Shown here: piece after piece, positions 60,663 through 64,000 of the stretch | How the letters are laid out: the number at the start of each line of letters is the position of its first letter | Position numbering within the stretch: the first letter of the stretch is position 1 | NCBI RefSeq assembly: GCF_900167455.1 | Contig: NZ_FUWJ01000002.1 | Span: 868,305-932,304, forward strand | Length of the DNA: 64,000 bases | Reading direction: 5' to 3' | Source of the DNA: Enhydrobacter aerosaccus | GTDB taxonomy: Bacteria; Pseudomonadota; Alphaproteobacteria; Reyranellales; Reyranellaceae | Program-made: the position numbers and the translations under genes | The notes under the pieces: model-generated | The model's database searches: none | What the model saw: the letters and a program-made list of their open reading frames with translations, nothing else | Told to the model about the DNA's origin: nothing

Positions 60663-61559
60663 ATGCCCTCCGCTTCCGTCCTCAATCGCTCGCTCGAACT
60701 CGCCGAAACACTGCCGGCGTTGATGGTGGCGGCCGACCGCGTTGCCGCCACCGTCATCCAGGGCGTGCATGGCCGGCGCCGTGTCGGCCAGGGCGACGCC
60801 TTCTGGCAGTACCGGCCCTATCGCGAGGGGGACAGCGTGAGCCGCATCGACTGGCGCCAGAGCGCGCGCAGCCGCAACCTGTTCGTGCGCGAGACCGAAT
60901 GGGAAGCGGCCGCCAGCGTCTGGCTGTGGCGCGATGCGTCGCCATCGATGCAGTACGCCTCACTGCGCAATCTCGAAACCAAGGCAGAGCGCGCCGAACT
61001 CATCACGCTGGCCCTGGCCAGCCTCCTCACTGATGCCAGCGAGCGCATCGCGCTGCTGGGAAGCGGACTGCGGCCCAGCACTGGACGCATCGCGGTGCGG
61101 CGGGTGGCCGAGGCGTTGTTCGCCGAAAGGAGCCGCGGCGCCGGCCCGTCCTCGAGCCTGCCGCCGCTGGTGCCCCTGCCGGCGCATGGGACGATCGTGC
61201 TGGTGTCCGACTGGCTCGATCCGCTCGACCAGATCGAGGCGATGATCCGCCATTATGCCAGCGCCGGCGTGCGCGGCCATCTCGTGCAGGTGCTCGACCC
61301 GGCCGAAGAGGATCTGCCGTTCCAGGGGCATGTGAAGTTCGAGGGACTCGAGGCAGAAGGCCAGCACACGATCCGCCGCGTCGAGGGCGTGCGTGCCGCC
61401 TACAGCGCCCGGCTGGCGGCACAGCGCGAAGGCTTGCAGCGCCTCGCCCGCCCCGCCGACTGGACTGTGCATCTGCACCGCACCGATCGGCCGCCGCAGA
61501 CGATCCTGCTGTCTCTTTATCTCGCCATGGCCGACCTGCGTCGGCTGAACGCGGCCTAG
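60663..61559 (+). CDS. DUF58 domain-containing protein
   Basis: This 298-residue protein begins with LNRSLELAETLPALMVAADR and contains the GDAFWQYRPYREGDSVSRIDWRQ-type segment (motif YREGDSVSRIDW) and a degenerate MIDAS site, WRDASPSM, matching the D-x-S-x-S pattern. DUF58 proteins carry a VWA-like domain and work with MoxR ATPases. ATG 60663 lies 21 bases after the MoxR stop. It is translated with the neighbours. Confidence 0.92.
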   Translation: MPSASVLNRSLELAETLPALMVAADRVAATVIQGVHGRRRVGQGDAFWQYRPYREGDSVSRIDWRQSARSRNLFVRETEWEAAASVWLWRDASPSMQYASLRNLETKAERAELITLALASLLTDASERIALLGSGLRPSTGRIAVRRVAEALFAERSRGAGPSSSLPPLVPLPAHGTIVLVSDWLDPLDQIEAMIRHYASAGVRGHLVQVLDPAEEDLPFQGHVKFEGLEAEGQHTIRRVEGVRAAYSARLAAQREGLQRLARPADWTVHLHRTDRPPQTILLSLYLAMADLRRLNAA

Positions 61560-61610
61560 CGCGATGGGCACTTCCTTCATCGGAGTGGCTCGCTCCCCCG
61601 AGGACGCAGC

Positions 61611-64000
61611 ATGCTGAATCTCGGCGCCTTCGCCTTCGCCGCGCCCGGCATGCTGGCGCTCCTGCTCGTGCTGCCGGTGATCTACTGGCTGCTGCGTATG
61701 ATCCCGCCCTTGCCGCGGATCGTGCAGTTCCCGGCCATCCGGCTGCTGATCGGCCTCGAGCCGACCGAGCAGACGCCGATGAAGATGCCGTGGTGGCTGC
61801 TGCTGCTGCGCCTGTTGCTGGCGATTGCCCTGATCGTCGCGGTCGCGCGGCCAATCCTCAATCCCCAGGCCGATCTGCCGGGCCATGGGCCGCTCCTCCT
61901 GATGATCGACGATGGCTGGGCGTCGGCGCCCGGCTGGGCGACGCGCATCACCCATGCCGAGCGGCTGATCGATCGCGCCGAACGGAGTGGCCGGCCGGTC
62001 ATCGTCATGGGCACCGCGCCGGCACCGCTGGACGCGCCGACGACGCGCCACGGCGCGCTGCGGCCGGAGGAAGCGCGGACGCTGCTGCGTGCCTTCCGGC
62101 CCAAGCCATGGCCGACCGATCGCGCCGCCGCGGCGGCCGAACTCGATCGCATGCAGGTCGATCCCGCCGCCTATGCGGTGTGGTTGAGCGACGGTTTGCA
62201 GGATGCGGGCACCGACGCGCTGAGCGAGCGTCTGCGCCGTTTCAGCGGCTTGCAGGTGATCCTGCCCGATCAGGTGACGACGCCGCTGGTCCTGCTGCCA
62301 CCCGATGCCGAAGGTCGCGACCTCAAGGTGCGCGCCCTTCGTCCGGTCGCCGATGGACCGCGTCGCGCCGCCATCCAGGCCGCCGACGACCAGGGCCGCG
62401 TCGTGGCGCGCATCGAGCTCGATTTCCCCGCCACCGGCACGCAGGGCGAAGGCGTCCTCCCCGCGCCAGCCGAGCTGCGCAACCGCATGGCGCGCCTCGA
62501 CATCGAGAACCAGGGCGGTGCCGGTAGCGCCGTGCTGCTCGACGAACGCCATCGCCGCCGGCCGGTCTCGATCTTGGGCGAGCGCGCCGCCGCCGCCGGC
62601 CAGCCGCTGCTGCAGGAAGTCTACTTCCTCGAGCGCGCCCTCGACCCCTATGTCAGCCTGAGCATCGGCGACCGCGAGAACGTGCTAAATCGCAACACCG
62701 CGGTCCTGCTGATTCCGGACAGTTCCGCCCCCTCGCCGGCCGACCGCGAGGAGATCGCCAAGTGGATCGAAAGCGGCGGTGTCGCGGTGCGCTTCGCCGG
62801 CCCCAACCTGGCCGCCGGCGGCGATACCCTGGTGCCGACACCGTTGAGGCTTGGCGACCGTGCGCTGGGCGGCGTCATGAGCTGGGGCAAGCCCGCCACG
62901 CTCGCCGACTTTCCGACCAACAGCCCGTTCTTCGGCATTCCGATCCCCAAGGACGTCCGCATCTCCCAGCAGGTTTTGGCGGAGCCGACGCCGGACCTGG
63001 CCGACAAGACCTGGGCCCGCCTTACCGATGGCACGCCGCTGGTGACCGCCGAGAAGCGTGGCCAGGGCTATCTCGTCCTGGTGCACACCACGGCCAATAC
63101 CGGCTGGAGCAATCTCGCCCTCTCCGGCCTGTTCGTCGACATGCTGCAGCGGCTGGTGCTGCTGTCGCGCGGCGTCGCCGGCGACGGCATCAACAAGGCC
63201 CTGAAGCCCTGGCGCACGCTGGACGGGTTCGGCCGCCTGGGCGCTCCCCCTGCCGGCGCGCAGATGCTGCCGGCCGATGCCGACAAGAGCTTCAAGCCCG
63301 GCCCCACGACTCCTCCTGGCCTGTATGGCGACGAGAACGCCCAGGTCGCCTTCAATCTCGGCGATCATGTCGCGGCCCCCAAGCCCCTGGTCGTGCCGTC
63401 GGGCGCCAGCACCGACCGCCTGTCCGAAGGCGGCGAGACCGATCTGTCGCGCTGGTTCCTGCTGGCCGCGGCGATCCTGCTGCTGGCCGATCTCCTGATC
63501 TCGCTGTGGCTGCGCGGTATGTTCCCGCGCGCGCTGCGGCTCCGCCGCGCCGTCCCCGCCGCGCTGGCGCTGACGCTGTTCGGGTTCCTGGCCACTCCAC
63601 CCGACATCCAGGCGCAGCAACCGGCAAGACCGCCGGTATCGACCCAAGCCGCAGCTCCAGCCACCGACGCGGCCACCGCCGCGCCGCCGCTGACCGATGC
63701 CCAGGCGCTGCGCGGCGCCTTGGATGTGCGCCTCGCCTATATCGTCACCGGCGACAAGGATGTGGACGACACCAGCCGCGCCGGCCTGGAAGGGCTGAGC
63801 GAGGTACTGCGCAATCGCACCTCGGTCGAGCCCGCCGATCCGGTGGCGCTCGATCTCGACCGCGACGAGCCGCGTCTCTATCCGCTGATCTACTGGCCGA
63901 TCACCGCGACACAGCCCAATCTGTCGCCGCGCGCGTCGGCTGCACTCGATCGCTATCTGCGCACGGGCGGCATCATCTTCATCGACACGCGCGACCAGCA
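61611..64000 (+). CDS. BatA/DUF4159-type membrane protein, partial
   Basis: At least 796 residues are visible and the gene continues past the window. The N-terminus has the BatA layout (FAFAAPGMLALLLVLPVIYWLL, then PWWLLLLRLLLAIALIVAV), followed by a VWA-like stretch (LLLMIDDGWASAPGWATRI), a large periplasmic region, a third membrane helix near residues 609-631 and the start of a DUF4159 domain (about residue 696 on, LRGALDVRLAYIVTGD). It likely forms the membrane partner of the MoxR-DUF58 pair in envelope maintenance. Confidence 0.9.
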   Translation, partial: MLNLGAFAFAAPGMLALLLVLPVIYWLLRMIPPLPRIVQFPAIRLLIGLEPTEQTPMKMPWWLLLLRLLLAIALIVAVARPILNPQADLPGHGPLLLMIDDGWASAPGWATRITHAERLIDRAERSGRPVIVMGTAPAPLDAPTTRHGALRPEEARTLLRAFRPKPWPTDRAAAAAELDRMQVDPAAYAVWLSDGLQDAGTDALSERLRRFSGLQVILPDQVTTPLVLLPPDAEGRDLKVRALRPVADGPRRAAIQAADDQGRVVARIELDFPATGTQGEGVLPAPAELRNRMARLDIENQGGAGSAVLLDERHRRRPVSILGERAAAAGQPLLQEVYFLERALDPYVSLSIGDRENVLNRNTAVLLIPDSSAPSPADREEIAKWIESGGVAVRFAGPNLAAGGDTLVPTPLRLGDRALGGVMSWGKPATLADFPTNSPFFGIPIPKDVRISQQVLAEPTPDLADKTWARLTDGTPLVTAEKRGQGYLVLVHTTANTGWSNLALSGLFVDMLQRLVLLSRGVAGDGINKALKPWRTLDGFGRLGAPPAGAQMLPADADKSFKPGPTTPPGLYGDENAQVAFNLGDHVAAPKPLVVPSGASTDRLSEGGETDLSRWFLLAAAILLLADLLISLWLRGMFPRALRLRRAVPAALALTLFGFLATPPDIQAQQPARPPVSTQAAAPATDAATAAPPLTDAQALRGALDVRLAYIVTGDKDVDDTSRAGLEGLSEVLRNRTSVEPADPVALDLDRDEPRLYPLIYWPITATQPNLSPRASAALDRYLRTGGIIFIDTRDQ

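Noticed and set aside
1..64000. Mobile elements, CRISPR arrays, toxin-antitoxin pairs and rRNA
   Set aside because: No transposase, integrase, regularly spaced repeats, typical TA pair or rRNA sequence was recognised on reading the window.

Overview
This window looks like chromosomal DNA of a high-GC alphaproteobacterium. The evidence is the overwhelmingly G/C third codon positions, the three-gene bc1 complex operon (Rieske, cytochrome b, cytochrome c1) divergent from trmL-hemF, the lgt-MidA-pgeF and prs-rplY-pth-ychF housekeeping runs, the Ctc-type L25, and the DUF6111/CoA-pyrophosphatase/CCA-transferase group. The many solute-binding-protein ABC systems, MlrC (M81) and CoA-transferase genes suggest a metabolically versatile soil or water organism; a Reyranella- or Bradyrhizobium-like genome is a guess, not shown. 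I see no integrase, transposase, CRISPR array, rRNA or confident tRNA.

Layout. 1-4208 (minus): an operon reading FCD-type GntR regulator, amino-acid binding protein, two permeases, ATPase, class IV aminotransferase (cut by the window edge). 4209-4579: a hairpin-rich gene-free stretch that may be a structured leader of the YbjN gene. 4580-8977 (plus): YbjN, lgt, MidA-type methyltransferase, pgeF and a lipoprotein. 9091-19859 (plus): a peptide/nickel-type (family 5) ABC system with two tandem binding proteins, two permeases and a fused double ATPase, then an AidB-like flavoprotein, a conserved hypothetical and an MlrC-type M81 protein. 19993-24271: small secreted and hypothetical genes around an incomplete amino-acid transporter (binding protein plus permease) divergent from a TauD-type dioxygenase. 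24527-28821 (plus): prs, rplY, pth, ychF and an HNH endonuclease.

28871-34311 (minus): an outer-membrane beta-barrel, then a taurine/sulfonate-type ABC operon with an isopenicillin-N-synthase-like oxygenase inside it, and its likely FCD-GntR regulator. 34470-39699: a small membrane protein, a degenerate SNase-fold protein, a PaiB-like protein, dienelactone hydrolase, and a CoA-transferase/CoA-lyase pair preceded by a striking nested inverted repeat. 39774-44710: petABC (minus), two tandem paralogous small coiled-coil proteins, trmL and hemF. 44888-50944: an accessory-looking block (membrane-bound AraC regulator with an acyltransferase, small envelope proteins, zinc alcohol dehydrogenase, DUF4267, LysR). 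51079-56922: an iron/polyamine/aminoethylphosphonate-type ABC operon coupled to a DUF962 gene and followed by an MBL hydrolase, divergent from a UTRA-GntR regulator with a textbook palindromic operator between them. 56941-64000: a membrane protein, CCA transferase, DUF6111, Nudix CoA pyrophosphatase, and the start of a MoxR-DUF58-DUF4159 operon.

The main theme is uptake coupled to catabolism. Five ABC loci sit next to their own regulator or to an enzyme likely to act on the imported compound. The most notable non-gene features are the 4411-4576 foldable leader, the intercistronic hairpins of the peptide-type operon, the 37108-37182 nested repeat that reaches the next start codon, and the 56059-56074 operator.
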